This document shows, piece by piece, positions 46,860 through 59,445 of a stretch of DNA of 64,000 bases. Positions within the stretch are counted from its first letter, which is position 1; each line of letters opens with the position of its first letter. The DNA is from Evernia prunastri (taxonomy: Eukaryota; Ascomycota; Lecanoromycetes; Lecanorales; Parmeliaceae). The stretch is taken from positions 248,001 through 312,000 of the forward strand of contig NKYR01000005.1 of the NCBI GenBank assembly GCA_003184365.1, written 5' to 3'. The position numbers and the translations under genes were made by a program. The notes under the pieces were generated by a model. It did not search any database. It had not been told where the DNA came from and saw only the letters and a list, made by a program, of their open reading frames with translations.

Positions 46860-47827
46860 AGAATTCATCCGCGTTAGCTATATGGTCAGCGGATTCGGAG
46901 TCTTTCGAGCGTCCAAGTGCTGGACACTCGCTACCGGCTGCTCAAGGCGCAAGGTTCGAAAGGGGGTTTGTTTGTGCTCGCAGATGATTTGTTTCGAGGT
47001 TGGGTGGATCGATATCGATGTGTAGGTTGGATGTTGGATGATGGACGATGGATTAAGTCGTTTCCTTGTGCTTTCGCGTCAGAAGCGATGAGACAGTTAT
47101 TGCATACTGGCATTGTGACCTGGAGAGATTGGCTAGTCTTTCTTTTTGCCGTCGATGTCCTCTCACATTGGCTAGCTCATCACATCTACTAAAGACTCTC
47201 ATAATCCCATAGAAATCAATTAGCGTTAGCACAGCCTGCGACCTATCTGCAACAAAGAAGGTAGAAGACAACTCGATACCTGAAGCTTTCTTATGCTGCT
47301 CAATTGGCGTGGACGAATGAGAGCCCCAACGTAATATTCAGAGAGCTAACAGCCTCTAAGCATGTAGATTTTCTGGAAATCAAAGTATTCGCAGGGTATA
47401 ATATCGACTTACCCTCGTCCCTTGATCGCAAAACGCTCCGACCCTTTACGTACGATCAACAACCGAGGGCTAACTAGTAGACATACCCAGATTTCCTTTC
47501 TCAGTGTTTGGGCGAACAGTATTTCGAAGCCTCAATACCTTCGGAACAGACGGATCTCAGTCGATGTTGTATTCAGTGAGGAGAGACACAGCACAGGCAG
47601 TGTCGGCCTCCTTTCGAGGATCAAATTAAAACGATAAGACTGGAGGTATTGTTGCTTTTAAAGCCCAACATCTTTGGCGGAAAGGGAAATGCGTTGAAGG
47701 TGTTGTGCCATCGCTCTTCATTGACATTCTACCTCCACAGGACGAATCAAATGTTTTATATCCATTTAGACCCTCTTTGCTTTGGATCCTCACTGCTTTG
47801 TATAATCTAAAGTATGCTGCATAGAGT
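46860..47827. other. Intergenic region between convergent genes
   Basis: 968 bp with chance frames only; the longest plus frame (46,917-47,192) resembles nothing and lies in 3' flanking DNA. No repeat is recognised. Confidence 0.45.
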
Positions 47828-49907
47828 CTACTCTTTGGCCTTCACCCCTTTGACAGGATGGAGCAACATGCCAGGCAAACACAACCTACCCACCTTCTCC
47901 AACCCAGCGGGGTAAGGGTACGGAGTGTCTTTACGGCCATTCGGGTCAATCTCTTGCTCAGCAGGCCCCTCCCCTTCAAGTCCGTACCACCGCCGATACA
48001 ACGTCCGCGGATACTGATCGAACTCCAGACGCCACCAAAACGTGCTCCGTGCTCGCATTCTAATCATGTCCTGAGCAGCAAAGTCAGTGAAGGTACCATT
48101 CGGCCCGACCGTGTTGAAGAGACTGTCAACTTCTTCAGGCCCACCGACCTCCCCTTGATGGTCTAAATATTGCGGTATGGGGAAATGGGCGACTTTTAGA
48201 CCATGGAGGAGCGCCATTGTATGCGCGAACATTTCCGAGCGTAAATCCATGCCCTGGTCCCTCTGGATTTCATGCATGATTTGCAACAGGTGGCTGGACA
48301 AGCCAACCACCGGAGTAACCATGAGTGAGCGGCGAGGTGGGTCTTGCCCTTCTGGAAAGCCGTAGATGGTGTTCTTCTTGAAAAGCTCCGTGTGGTTGAG
48401 GTCTATGATAGGGGAAACTGAAATGACATCGGCCGCTTCGCCGACCCCCCACGAGTAATCATCTTGAGCTGCTGTCGCCTTTGGGGGTCTGGGACCGAGA
48501 GGTCTTGGGACGGCCCCGCTTCGTACAGGACCCCAGATACCGCCGTCTGGGTTGGCGGCCTCTATACTGTCTGAGAAGTTGGCGTAACTGCCGTGATATG
48601 TCGGTATATAGAATCTGGCAGCTCGTTCAAATTGAAGCTTGCGTGGTTGTTTGCGAGCCCACGACTCCGCATTCTCGAGAAAATCGTACCAATTCCCTGA
48701 ATAGCGAACGTCGAGTTCAAATTGCCAGACGAAGACGAATTCAGAATTCATGATGGAGAACAATTGTAGTGGCTGGTTCATATGTAGAGACTGGCCGCCT
48801 CCTTGATCGATCTTAGGATACCAAGCCTTCAGTATGTCTTGGTTGAAGAGGAGCGTCATATTATGGAATTCGCGAGGTACGATGTCATCGAGGGCTTTTC
48901 GGTACCCATCAGAACCAACGTCAGTCAAGTTAGACCTGTCTTTGTCCTTAACCTCCACCATAAGATAGACCGAGTAATCGCCGCCGGTGTGAAGAGAAAG
49001 CTCGCTGATCATGGAGCGAACGCTTTGAAGGAGCTCTGGAGTGTATTCCATCCCTTGCCAAGCGCGAAGAAGAACAGCTGTTCGGTCTTTGTACTTCTCC
49101 GATTGGGGAGAAAATGAACGTTTGCCACTTCTCCGCTTAAGCACCATGTTGCGTTTCAGAGACGGAGACTTCTCAGTCTCGGGGTATGCAAGAACCAATT
49201 TTCGCTCAAGGCTACGACTGAAGCGAGCTTTATTTGCTTCCCCACATTGGACTTGTAGTTGGCCCCAGTCGACATTGCTCCAGTCAACATGCGAAGCCCC
49301 GGGATTTCGGAGTAAGGCCCGATCTCGAACGTTGTCAAAACCATAGAGGCCGAGTCGGCCACTTCGATCAAAGCAATGGTTACTATCGAGTCCACTTTCG
49401 GCAAAGGAGCCAAACATGGGTTCAGGGTTGAGAACTTTGCCATCGATGAGTTTCGATCCTTGAGCATAACGAGACCAGACACTTACCGTCTGGACCCGCA
49501 ACCCAGGCCTCAAGCATGTCATCCGGATTGCTGTTCACATGTACACCTCGCGGCCCCAAACACGGCTGGTGAGAGCCATGCCATGTCCGACTCCACCTTT
49601 GGCCGTTCCTGTCAGGGTAGACGTTGTAAGGTCTGCGAGGGACTAGATCCTGGGACGCTAAATTGATGTAGTCGACCGAAGGTGGTCTGCGCGCTGATGA
49701 CCATCCAATGACGGGGTGCTTGTCATGTCCGGCATCATGGAAATGAAAGAGAAAGCCTGAATTGACCGTGGCATGTCTATGCAGTGAGAACCCGAATTTA
49801 AGCTGCCAAATGTAGAAAACTGGGAAGGCACATAGAAGCAGGGCAACGAGGACGCCGACCCAACATGAGAATGTCTTTGTCTTCATATCCACAAGCCGTT
49901 GAAACAT
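47828..49907 (-). CDS. DUF3405 family type II membrane protein
   Basis: Fungal protein of unknown function, 675 residues in two exons (49,907-49,487 and 49,434-47,828). A short cytoplasmic N-terminus precedes one membrane anchor at about residues 14-35 (CWVGVLVALLLCAFPVFYIW). The large lumenal or extracellular part then has DFLENAESWARKQPRKLQFE, FYIPTYHGSYANFSDSI, IWGPV, WGVGEAADVISVSP and TFWWRLEFDQYPRTLYRRWYG. This is the DUF3405 pattern, also with acidic WQFELDVRYSGNWYDF. Its layout resembles Golgi glycosyltransferases, but no reaction is established. The intron is set by frame: a 52-nt intron ending GGCAAAG fits; a 28-nt alternative seems too short. Confidence 0.8.
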
Positions 49908-50777
49908 GTCAAGGTGCTACTAATGAAAGAGGAAAATTCGCGGATGAGAAACAAGATGAACCATTGCAGGGACCTGGGAACTTCATTTCTTGCCTTGAAA
50001 GCCACCTTCCTCTTTTTTGTACTTGCAGAAGGCTCAACTCGGCTCCGTTCTTGATCGTCATTCTGGTGTAGATCCATACTCTTTCCCGAACACTGCTCCA
50101 TAGGCTAGCGCAAGCATCCAAAACGGAAATGTAATTCATACGGAGAGATTCTGGACCAATCAAATGTTTAGAGCAGAGTTCTACGTACCTTGACTGATGT
50201 GATTGATTCCCTTGAAGTCAAGCCTTATTCGCTGGTTATGCGAGACGCATGATTAGATTTTGTAAGTAATCTAACCAAGTTCCCAAAGCATTGAAAGGCG
50301 TTCCCCTACTTGTACATGGCTGGGCTCAATCCGTGCAATAGCCGTATATACCTCTTTCTTGGACCCGGATACCTGATATGTATGCAATCGGAGACTGTAT
50401 GAGAACCGCCATGTGGGATACGTTTCGATAGGGCGAGATTGAACGATTTGTGATGCTGCCGTATCCCGAGGCATCCCGGGAGGAAAGAGGGTAGAGGGAT
50501 TCTCGCGTGGTGAAACGCCCACCTCACTTCACTGAAATTCTACGTGCGCGGCAGCGGCAAGCTTCCCTGACATGAACGATCATTTAATATATATATATTG
50601 GACCATGATCTTGTGACAGGACATTTGAACATACAACGGACGACGGTCACCCACCGCTGGCTTCTGTAGAGAGCCATATCAATAGTCTCATATGAGCGGT
50701 ATCGAAATGCCTTGCAGCTGCCTCTGCAAAGACTGTTAACTGGAACTCTTGACACGAAAATCATCTTAGACACCGGC
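49908..50777 (-). other. Intergenic region
   Basis: 870 bp with no credible gene. A short TA repeat, ATATATATAT, lies near 50,588. It contains the promoter of the DUF3405 gene. Confidence 0.45.
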
Positions 50778-51618
50778 TTATTCCCTCCATCTAACAGCCC
50801 ACTCTCCCTTGGCAAAACTACTCTCCACCAGTTTACCCTTTTGAATAGCCTCTACGTTTTGCCTCTTTCCCTCGTCTGTTTCAAACCCAAAGGCCACACC
50901 TCTCCGTGCGGCCCTCCTCACCATCTCCCGTTCTCGAGCCTTCTGCATGCCCCGTTCTTTTGGCGTCTTATCCGGTCTTCCCGCGGAGATTGGCTTCGAG
51001 ATAGTAGTAGAAGCTGTAGGAGGCTCAGTGTCACATGAAAGTCTAACTCCACCGCCATCGTCTTCTTCCGCTTCCTCTTCAGGCTCTTCTGCATCGGTCT
51101 GACCGTCTCCTTCCGGCCCATCTCTGTGTGAGAGCTCGCCATCCTCACTGTTGATTCCATCGTCCATCCTAGTTTTAGTGAAGACCGCCCTCTCCACTTC
51201 TTCACAATTGACAATCCTTCTTTCTCTGCCCTCGCCGAGTAGCCGCACAAAAGCTCGCTCTATGTCGGCCTCGATGGAAGGGGCAGGACGAGGCCTCTCC
51301 CGTCTGCAGCGATCAGAGCAGTATTTTTGAGGCGTGGATTGTGTAGTATGGGATTTGCGGGGAGCTTTGGCGGGGTTAGAATAGGGGAATTACCACTAGC
51401 ATATGTAGGGTGTATACGAGGAGCGACGCAGCCTGTAAAGCCCTCCTTTCCAGCGAGATCTTCATACGTGATTTGGGGAATCGATTTTACGATACTCGAA
51501 ATATTGGCTTACAGATTACACGTCCGCATGTGCGACAGTAGAATGCATCGGCCAAAGGCCCAGAGGGAAGGCCATTGCGAGAAGGCCGAGTGGACATGCT
51601 TGGAGCTTGTCTCGACAT
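50778..51618 (-). CDS. Uncharacterised fungal protein with paired CxxC/CxxxC motifs
   Basis: Two exons (51,618-51,513 and 51,364-50,778) encode 230 residues. The N-terminal part has YCRTCGRVISPRK and, about 15 residues later, KYCSDRCRRERP, together giving four Cys as CxxC and CxxxC, a likely zinc site. Then follow IEADIERAFVRLLGEG and VNCEEVERAVFTKTR, an acidic stretch (EEPEEEAEEDDGGG) and a basic tail with KARERE and RRAARRG. The intron has a CTAAC branch site 10-15 nt before its acceptor, which supports the splice. I believe similar small proteins occur across Pezizomycotina, but no function is known to me. A nuclear location would suit the charge pattern. Confidence 0.65.
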
Positions 51619-52017
51619 CCTGAATGGCGAAACGGGCTGGGAAACACGATAGCTCAAAAAAAGGGACCCAAATTGAAGGACTTTTAATCTTCCAATACGA
51701 TGCATTAAATGGTAAGACTAGTTGAGCGGCCGTACTATAAAATTTTCGATTTTGTAGATTTGTTTGTGGAAGATTACGGAAAAAGTACGCTATATACTTC
51801 AAACGGTCAATGACCGACAACATACTATCGGCCAATGCAATGCTTTATCAAACGCTTGTTCTCGATATGCACGCTTGATATCCAAACAGTCATCATTCCC
51901 CCTTTCCTGTTCCCTTGGCCTTTTCACAATAACATGCTACGCTGAAAAAGACTCCCATGCCTATTAATGGATTCTATACGTTTCTTCGTACACGCTTGTT
52001 TGCTAAAGTTTTCCGCA
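51619..52017. other. Intergenic region
   Basis: 399 bp between two tandem minus-strand genes: the 3' flank of the Cys-rich gene's promoter side and the csmA 3' end. No feature is recognised. Confidence 0.45.
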
Positions 52018-55000
52018 TCATAGCTGCCCGGACAAGATAGCTTCCGTTGCTGTCAACGAGTTAGCATATGCATTACTGAGTGCAATACAGACTGCACTCA
52101 CCTGAACCAATATATGCTCTTTTTGGTTCGAGATTGACATTAAATCTTCTCTCCAGCTCCATCTTGATGCTCTTCTTAGTCACAGACATGAGGTCGGCAG
52201 TCTTAAGGATCTCTCTAATCTCTGCCAAAACGGCGTCGTCACTCGGCAATTCGGAGAAATCGGACATCTCCATGTTATCTTGATAGCCTCTGTTCACAAT
52301 CTCTGATGGAGCAAGTGATAGACGCGATCCGTATCTCGGCATTTCCATCTGAGACAACGGTCTTGACGGTGGGTAACCATATTCTGAAGCTGCGGGATGA
52401 TAAGATTTCGTGCCGTACGAATAGCCAGAGATTTCCGACTTGTCATCATGCTGAGTTTGAGCGTCCCAAAGCTCAGCCTGATATTCTTCCCATCTCTTGT
52501 GCGGGATCGACGCAGGATCGAATTTGCCCTCATCAGATATAACTAATTGCTTTCCCTTCTCCCCTGTAACAACGCGGGTATTTCCCCACGAGAAGTCATC
52601 CATGTGCCAGAACGAATACAATGGCAGACCTAGCGCAAAGACGGGCATGGCCAGAATGTATATGATCATCCACCCAATCATCTCCCATTTTCTCCGCAGT
52701 ATGAAGATGATTGCTTGTAGACCGTATATGGCACCTAAGAGTACAAAGGCCATCAATGGTACCACTGCAGAGTCGATAGCGATCAAGACTATTAGGTAAG
52801 CAATGTAGGCCACTGTTACAGGCTGGACAATGGTGCTCATTAAGTCGAGTAAGACAACAAAGCGCATACTGAAACAACAGAAACCGCAGAGCTGCTGGAG
52901 TGGAATAAGTTCGACGAGATTGTGGACAGTCGAGTTAATCCATCGTCGACGTTGCGACATGAAGACGTTCCAGCTATCGGGTGCGATGGTCCATGCGTGC
53001 GCGTTGAAGGTGTATTTGGTCTTGTACTTCGGATGATGCTTCAGAAGCAGTGTCGTCAGAAATCGGTCCTCGCCCAAGTGGAGTAGGTTTTTCATGTGAA
53101 GAGTGTCTACGCGGATTTCCGAATAAGCCTCGACGATTTCTCGACTGACGAACAAAGGCTTTCCAGTCTCCGCAGCGCGTATGCGGTACATCGTAAAACA
53201 ACCTGGCAGACAAGTTACGGATCCAAACAAACTCTCGAAGGCCTTTGTCAAATTATGCGATATGTAATACTCGTAAACCTGAATCATGGTGGTGAAGGAG
53301 GACTTGGCGTTGGATAGAGCAGTCTCTCCGCAGATCCCAATGAGCCTAGTGTCGTGGAGGAATGCAGCCACCATGCGTGAAGCAGAATCGGGAGCTACTA
53401 CCGTGTCTGCATCGATCTGGAGCATGAATTCGTAGAATGTTGGGTTGACTCCGATAATATTCCGGATCTGATGGTGCATTTCCAATTCCAGAGGGTTCAT
53501 GGGATGGTTGTAATGGACGCGGTTCAGGAATCTCATGATTACCATTTGAGAATCACGTTTGCCTCGATTACCGGGCCTCGAGACTTCTGAGGGTTTTCCA
53601 ATCTTGACTACGACCATGAAAGGCACGATATGTCCTTGAACTTCGTACAATCCAGAATAGACCTTCCCCATATTGTGCTGTTTCATACCCTCACCCAAGC
53701 TCTCGAAACTTAGTGGTTCAGGATCTACAGTTTCATTGACACCTAAGATGTCGAGAACGATCCTCGGAGTAGGCCGATCGTTGCCCTGACCAATGATCAT
53801 ACCGTCGCACACAATGACCAATAGTTTACGTTTGTCGTCATACTTCATTCGTGCTGCGGAGTCAATGGCTCGGCGAAGAGAGTCCTCATCCTCAGTGTAC
53901 GCAGGTACCTGGCAAATGACAAATTTATCGAGGTTCTCAGGCACATTCTTCTTTCCGAACTGCAAGGCTGCAAAGAATTTGAAGCCGATGACAGTAACCA
54001 AGAGGATTGAAATGGCGAGGAGGATATATTGGGCGAAGAGGCATCGAGCAGAATTCCTCGTATCAGTAGAACCGACGAAAAAGAGGTTATCGAGGCACTC
54101 TTTCATGATTGCCTTATCAGATGATGACAGAGCGAGGTTTTCCCAATCTTTGCTGACGTCGTTACCAGCACTCATCTGGAAAAGGTTCACCACGAGAGGG
54201 TTCATGAAGTTGGGGTCTGCCGCAGATGATACCTTTGTTCCCGGCGGAGCTTGCAGCCGACGGCCCCCTTTGACATAGTCGGTAAAGTCATACACGCGGC
54301 CGTACAATGTCGCAATGGAAAACTGCTTCTTGGTTGCCAGCGTCTTAACGTACTGAGGAGTATACCCAACTTCACCCTTCTTGTACTGGGCTTGTAGCGT
54401 TTTTTGCTGTTCGTACCACCAGTCAGGGCGTGAATCGTTTCTGAAGTATCTGAAGTCGTGGGAGTTTGAATTGGTGTCTGTGCTGCTAATCACATTCGCA
54501 GAGCCTGAAACGTTCGTCGGAGCATAGCTGAGCTGAACACTGGGGTCGATGTTATTGGGACAAAGTGCAGAAACCTGCACTGGGAAAAGATCCGTGGCAT
54601 CAATTCCAGCGTACTTTTTCAGGGCCGTCTGTGGGACTAGGGAAGGGTAATGATTTGGCATGAAAGCCCCCAAATCATAGACCACTCCTCTGATAGCAAT
54701 GTATGAACTGTGGCCATTCTTGCCGTTATGGTTGGAGAGTTCATTCGCTGAATAGACGTTCTGTTTAGGACAAATGAGCCGGGGAAAGACGACGATGAAA
54801 AAGGTGACGAAACCGCAACAGAACCAGATCATCAGGTTGATGGCAAATTTCTCACGCCATGCCGTTCGAATATCTTTTCGCTTCATGTGGCCGACCCATT
54901 TGATGAGAAAATCTGGCATCCACCATGTTAAGAGATAGATCAGAGCAAGCCAGCGTTTTCGGCTTCCGGAAACGGGAACAACATCGACCTCTTCCATCTT

Positions 55001-57815
55001 CTTCTTGTTGCCTTTCTCGGCCATTTGCTCTCGCGTCTCTAAATTGCGGAACATGTCCCCGGAATTGAAAGCAGAGGCACCTGCATCGGATCGACCGTCT
55101 ACCTCTCGACCACCAAAGTACGCCGCTTGCTTACTTTCATCCCCGTATATGAAAGCACCTGGGCTCTGCATGTTCTGCTGTGACGTCAACAAATTGACTC
55201 GAGAGTCACCGAGGCCGCGATCCTGAGTCTCCATTGGGGTCAATGCTTCTTCCCCAACATCACTGACGTCTGTGTCGAAAAAGCGTCCGCCGGTAAAGCC
55301 TTTTTCGCTGGACTTTGCGATCATCGCCCAGCATCTTTCGCTCAAGAACACCCCCGTGGTGCCTACACGCGCCTCGTTTCCGGGCCATCTCTTGTCGCTC
55401 AAAGCTGCCTCTACTTTCTCTCTTTCGCTCCCCATCAAAGTGTCGTGTGCTTCGACAAGGCCAAGAAATTCGCCAAACGGTAAGAAAAGACTGAAATCTG
55501 CGTTTCGTAATCGCTGGCTGATCTCAGCTATTCCAAATGTCTGGATCTGGGCTCGGACGCATTTGCTATCGAATTGGTTGGCGATGCGGCGGTCGTTTGG
55601 TTTTAGACAAAATACAAAGTAAGGGTTGGTATCTGTGGACGAGATAGACTTCGTAATGTTTTCCAAAGATGACAAGAACTGGCCGGAAGCACCTTGGTCG
55701 ATGCCACCTAGACGGTCATTGCCTTTACGTCCTCCGACAGACTTTTTCCGAAGATCACCGGCCTGACTATCGAAATCTTCATTGGATTGAGTAGCACTGG
55801 TAGTACGTGCAGCAAGTCTCCCCGGTCGTTCGCCCTTTCTGCGGGCCATGCTTGGCATTCGCAGAGGCTTCGAGCTGACCTGGGCCTGCATGATAGCAGT
55901 CTTCTCACTCGGATGCATAACGGTATGCAGTGCTTCTTGCCCAAACAGTTCACGGACGAAATCGCTCTTGGTGGAGTTGATCAAATTCATTAGATCGCCC
56001 GGTATTACTTCTCCGTTCTCCTCGACCAGCCCGTTGATAGGATAATCGACTTCACCAGCAAAATGTCTCACCGTGAAGGACGCGGCTGCATTCTGCGTGA
56101 CGAAGTTACTGCCTGGCATCTTAGCAGTAGCGCTTCCAACAGCGATTGCAGGATTCTTGTTCTCGAATCGTTTTCTGAGGCTGTCCAAAAGCTGTAGATC
56201 TGTTCTGCCCCGTCGACTCTGGTCACTGAGTATACTAAGAAGCCCATTGCCATGCTTGAGTAAACCGCGGACGGCATCGGTGTTGTCAAAATAACTCGTT
56301 GCTGGCACGCTGACGTCCTCACTTTCCATCAGATCGGCCTTGCGCTCGAAGAAACTCTGCAACGCGAGATTATACAGCGACTCAGCTGCTGCGTTGTTCA
56401 GCAATTGGTCTAATACGGAACCCGTCGACGCAGACTGCGCAAATCCAGGGAAGTCGATGATTGATATGGTGTTCGCAACGGAGTCTTCCAGGGCGCAAGT
56501 TTTCTGGTTTATCTGCTCCATAACATAGGCTACAAGTAGAGAGTAGAGGGTCCGTGCTAACTCGTCCGCGTTTTCTCGGGCACCTTTAGGATCAAGCATG
56601 ATTGTGACTCGTTCCCGATGTATCGTCTTGGTCTTGTAGCCGAGACTGGTCTCAAGGTCCTGAATGCTCAGTCCAAGGAAGGCAGCGACTATGCCTAAAA
56701 CCTCCCGATTCTTTACAGTGGTCACTGTTTCGCCGCCTTCATGAGAGTAACCGCCACTATCGTCAGCAGCAGGGAGAGTGGATTGACTAGTTGTAAATTC
56801 CAATTGCCCAATATGGAGGATGCTGGCAAGGATTTGGCAAATTTCTGCTATATCACCGCGTGGAAATTCGAGCTTTCGTAAGGCTGTCTTGAAGTGCTGG
56901 AACCCTTCGGCATCATTGATCCCTACCTTGAGTTGCGTGGGGTGACCTAGATACCTCCATCTCTTGTGACCGATGGTTCCAGACGACCTATTACCGGGAG
57001 AGACTCCGTTTTCAGCCACAACCCCTGCATTTTCCAGACCAAGATGCGCCTTCTCTGCTGCGCTTGTTCCGGCAAGTAAGTAGTATAGGACGTGAAAGCT
57101 TCGCTCGCCGGTCGGAACGGAGGCAATTCTGCTTCGCTCCAATCGGTGGTCCAGCAGCTTCCCTCCAATGAGCGTAGGATTCATCGTTGACGAGGCGTCG
57201 TATTGCAACTCGAAAAAGAGTCCGGCCTTCGATGCAGTCGGCGTGGTGAGAGATTTCGTGGTTGTGAGTGTATCGAAGACGAAGGCCGCAAGAGAAAGCT
57301 TCGTCGACAGGGGTGTAGATGAGAAGGACAGAATTGAAGAGAGCAGGTGCGAGCGTATGGTGGTCTTGCCGGAGCCAGATTCACCGCTACAAAGTTGAGG
57401 AAATTAGCCTCCGACCCACGGGCATAACATTTGATGGCTGGACTATCATCTCACTTACAGGAAGACCACAGCTTGGTTCTCTCCCCTCCCTCCTAACCTT
57501 GACCAAGCTCTTCCGGCTAAATCTTCAGCCTCGCCCATGGCACTTCCTTGTTTGCCGCCATCGGGACCCTTTACAGAGGAAGTGTACGTATTGAGGGAGA
57601 TGAGCGCTTGAGATGATAATCTTGAGACCGGGAGAGAGACATGAAAACTTTGAATCTAATTAGCCTTCTCGCAAGAAATCGATCAGGACACTTTTGACGT
57701 ACCGGCTAGCAAGATGTGCTGTCAGATGCGTATCTGACTGTAAGTGGGCGGGCAATGCAGGTAAAGAGGGTTGGGCATGTGCTGGAGTTGTACTGTTGAG
57801 CGAAGGAAGCGCCAT
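52018..57815 (-). CDS. csmA: Class V chitin synthase with myosin motor-like domain
   Basis: Makes cell-wall chitin from UDP-GlcNAc at hyphal tips and septa. Four exons, 57,815-57,703, 57,647-57,459, 57,386-52,102 and 52,049-52,018, encode 1,872 residues. The start MALPSLNSTTPAHA and HLTAHLASRFHVSLP come from exons 1-2. The motor domain (to about residue 780) has the P-loop VVFLGESGSGKTT (about 98-110) and DFPGFA. A cytochrome b5-like segment lies near 990 (IRGVVYDLGAFMP), and membrane helices flank the catalytic domain. That domain has EDRFL (about 1,539) and QRRRW (about 1,577). A DEK_C domain (about 1,810-1,862) ends the protein as ATEAILSGQL, supplied by the last exon. It is divergent from the partner chitin synthase at 59,446. 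Confidence 0.96.
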
Positions 57816-59445
57816 GATGGCGGCACAATAGGGGCTTTTTCAGAAGCTCAGTCCAAAGGCTCGAGGACTTTGCATGAGGTGGAGTATGTGCCTGATGTAG
57901 TGACTGCACTTTTGACGATAGACGTTGAGAAGAGGTGGGTCCAGATGCTCAAGCAAAATAAATGGGGCGGAGGATGATGTTGTTGACGGGCAGTAACGCA
58001 GAGGTGGAGCCGTCAACGAGGGTGTCTCAACGAGAGACAGACACCGTAAGGATGAGAGAGATTCTGCCAATTAAACGAGAGTCTGAAGTTAGGTTGGATA
58101 GGTTGAAGGTTGAAGGTTGAAGGTCGAAAATGGAGATGGCGACCTTCTGCCGTGGAATATGATACGTCCTACATATAGTACAGTACACAGTACGGAGTAC
58201 GAATACTTTATTATTAGTGACAAGAGAGGGAGGGTGAAAGTGGAACAGTACCTAGGTTGCCAAGCAGCCGAGGCGATCTTGTACTACCTTACCTTACTTT
58301 ACGTATTTACTTTTACTCGAAAGTCGTAACTTCCTAACGTACTTTACGTTTCGTCCGTTGCCACTTGAGGGGCCACTTTCTCTCAGCTACTTCGAACGGT
58401 TACGGTGGAGACTCGATTGGTCCTCGGTTCCAGGTCTGACAGCCGTTAAGAAATCGGATTATGCTAATGATAATAATAAATGATTGATGTTTTGTTTGTT
58501 GTTATTTTTCTATTTTTTATTATTTATTTTGTTTGGCTTGACAGCATGCAGGATTTAACAGCTAAGGTACCCTAGCCTCTAGGTAAGGTAATAATAAGAA
58601 GGTAGGTAGGTAAGCAGGCATATGTACGGAGTATGAGACAGTACCTACTGAAAATGGCCATGGAGACCATGTGCATTGGCGGGCGCTAGAGGTATTCCGC
58701 AGATCTCCCTTCTTTTGGCTGGGACTCACGACTGGACCCTCGGAGTCGGCATCGGTAGGAACACAATAATATTCAGGTAAGTGCGCCTAATAATAAATGC
58801 GATACCTTTTGCATAAGGTAGTTAATTTACTCGTGTTCTGTCGATGCCTGTTGTCGCCTTCTAGACAGTCTGACGGAAGTGATGTATGAGAAATACGGTA
58901 CTGGAGGGTTACCTACCGTAATGGAAAAGGAGAAAAGGTCGAAAAGATCAATACGAGACGTTAGTGCATCTGCTTGGAGGGGTGTGTTGCTATTTCCAGC
59001 AGTGGCGGACTCCTCCGGGGCAGGGATGCTCTAGCGTGTTTTCATCCTTTTCAACTCGCTACTTAGACGATGGCGAGCATCAACATACGCTACACTCGTC
59101 CGCCTTCAGCCTTCTTTTCTTCTTGCAACGCCAACGAGCAATTCCATCCCTCATATGCTCACAGCTTCACACTCGCTCCTCTCTTTTTCTTGGTCACTCG
59201 CTTAATCCTTCGTTGCTTGCCCTTGACCTTTGACACTCCCGGGCACCCTTTCCGCCCTAAACGAACAGTGCTAGGTGTGCCTGTGAGGTTGAACGATCCG
59301 GAGCTATTGTCCCTCAATCCCTTGAACTTTGAGGAGGTTGAAATGTGAACGGGCACTTTGAGGTTCTCGGCAAAAGATTTCGCATCCAATCTGCTTGAGG
59401 GTACCTCAAAACAAACACCCTTCAGGGGGCCGGCCTTGAAGAACC
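57816..59445. promoter_or_regulatory. Shared divergent region of the two chitin synthase genes
   Basis: 1,630 bp between the two start codons. It contains GTTGAAG repeats at about 58,102-58,125, an AT-rich stretch at 58,460-58,540, GTAGGTAG repeats near 58,600, and TACGGAGTA-type motifs at about 58,191 and 58,624. A 92-codon frame at 59,070-59,348 lies in what would be the csmB 5' leader and may be an upstream ORF; its sequence resembles nothing. Confidence 0.6.

Noticed and set aside
46917..47192. 91-codon frame after the RGS gene
   Set aside because: Composition and lack of motifs suggest a chance frame in the 3' flank.
59070..59348. 92-codon frame before csmB
   Set aside because: Ends before the csmB ATG in another frame and has no recognisable features; kept only as a possible upstream ORF in the leader.
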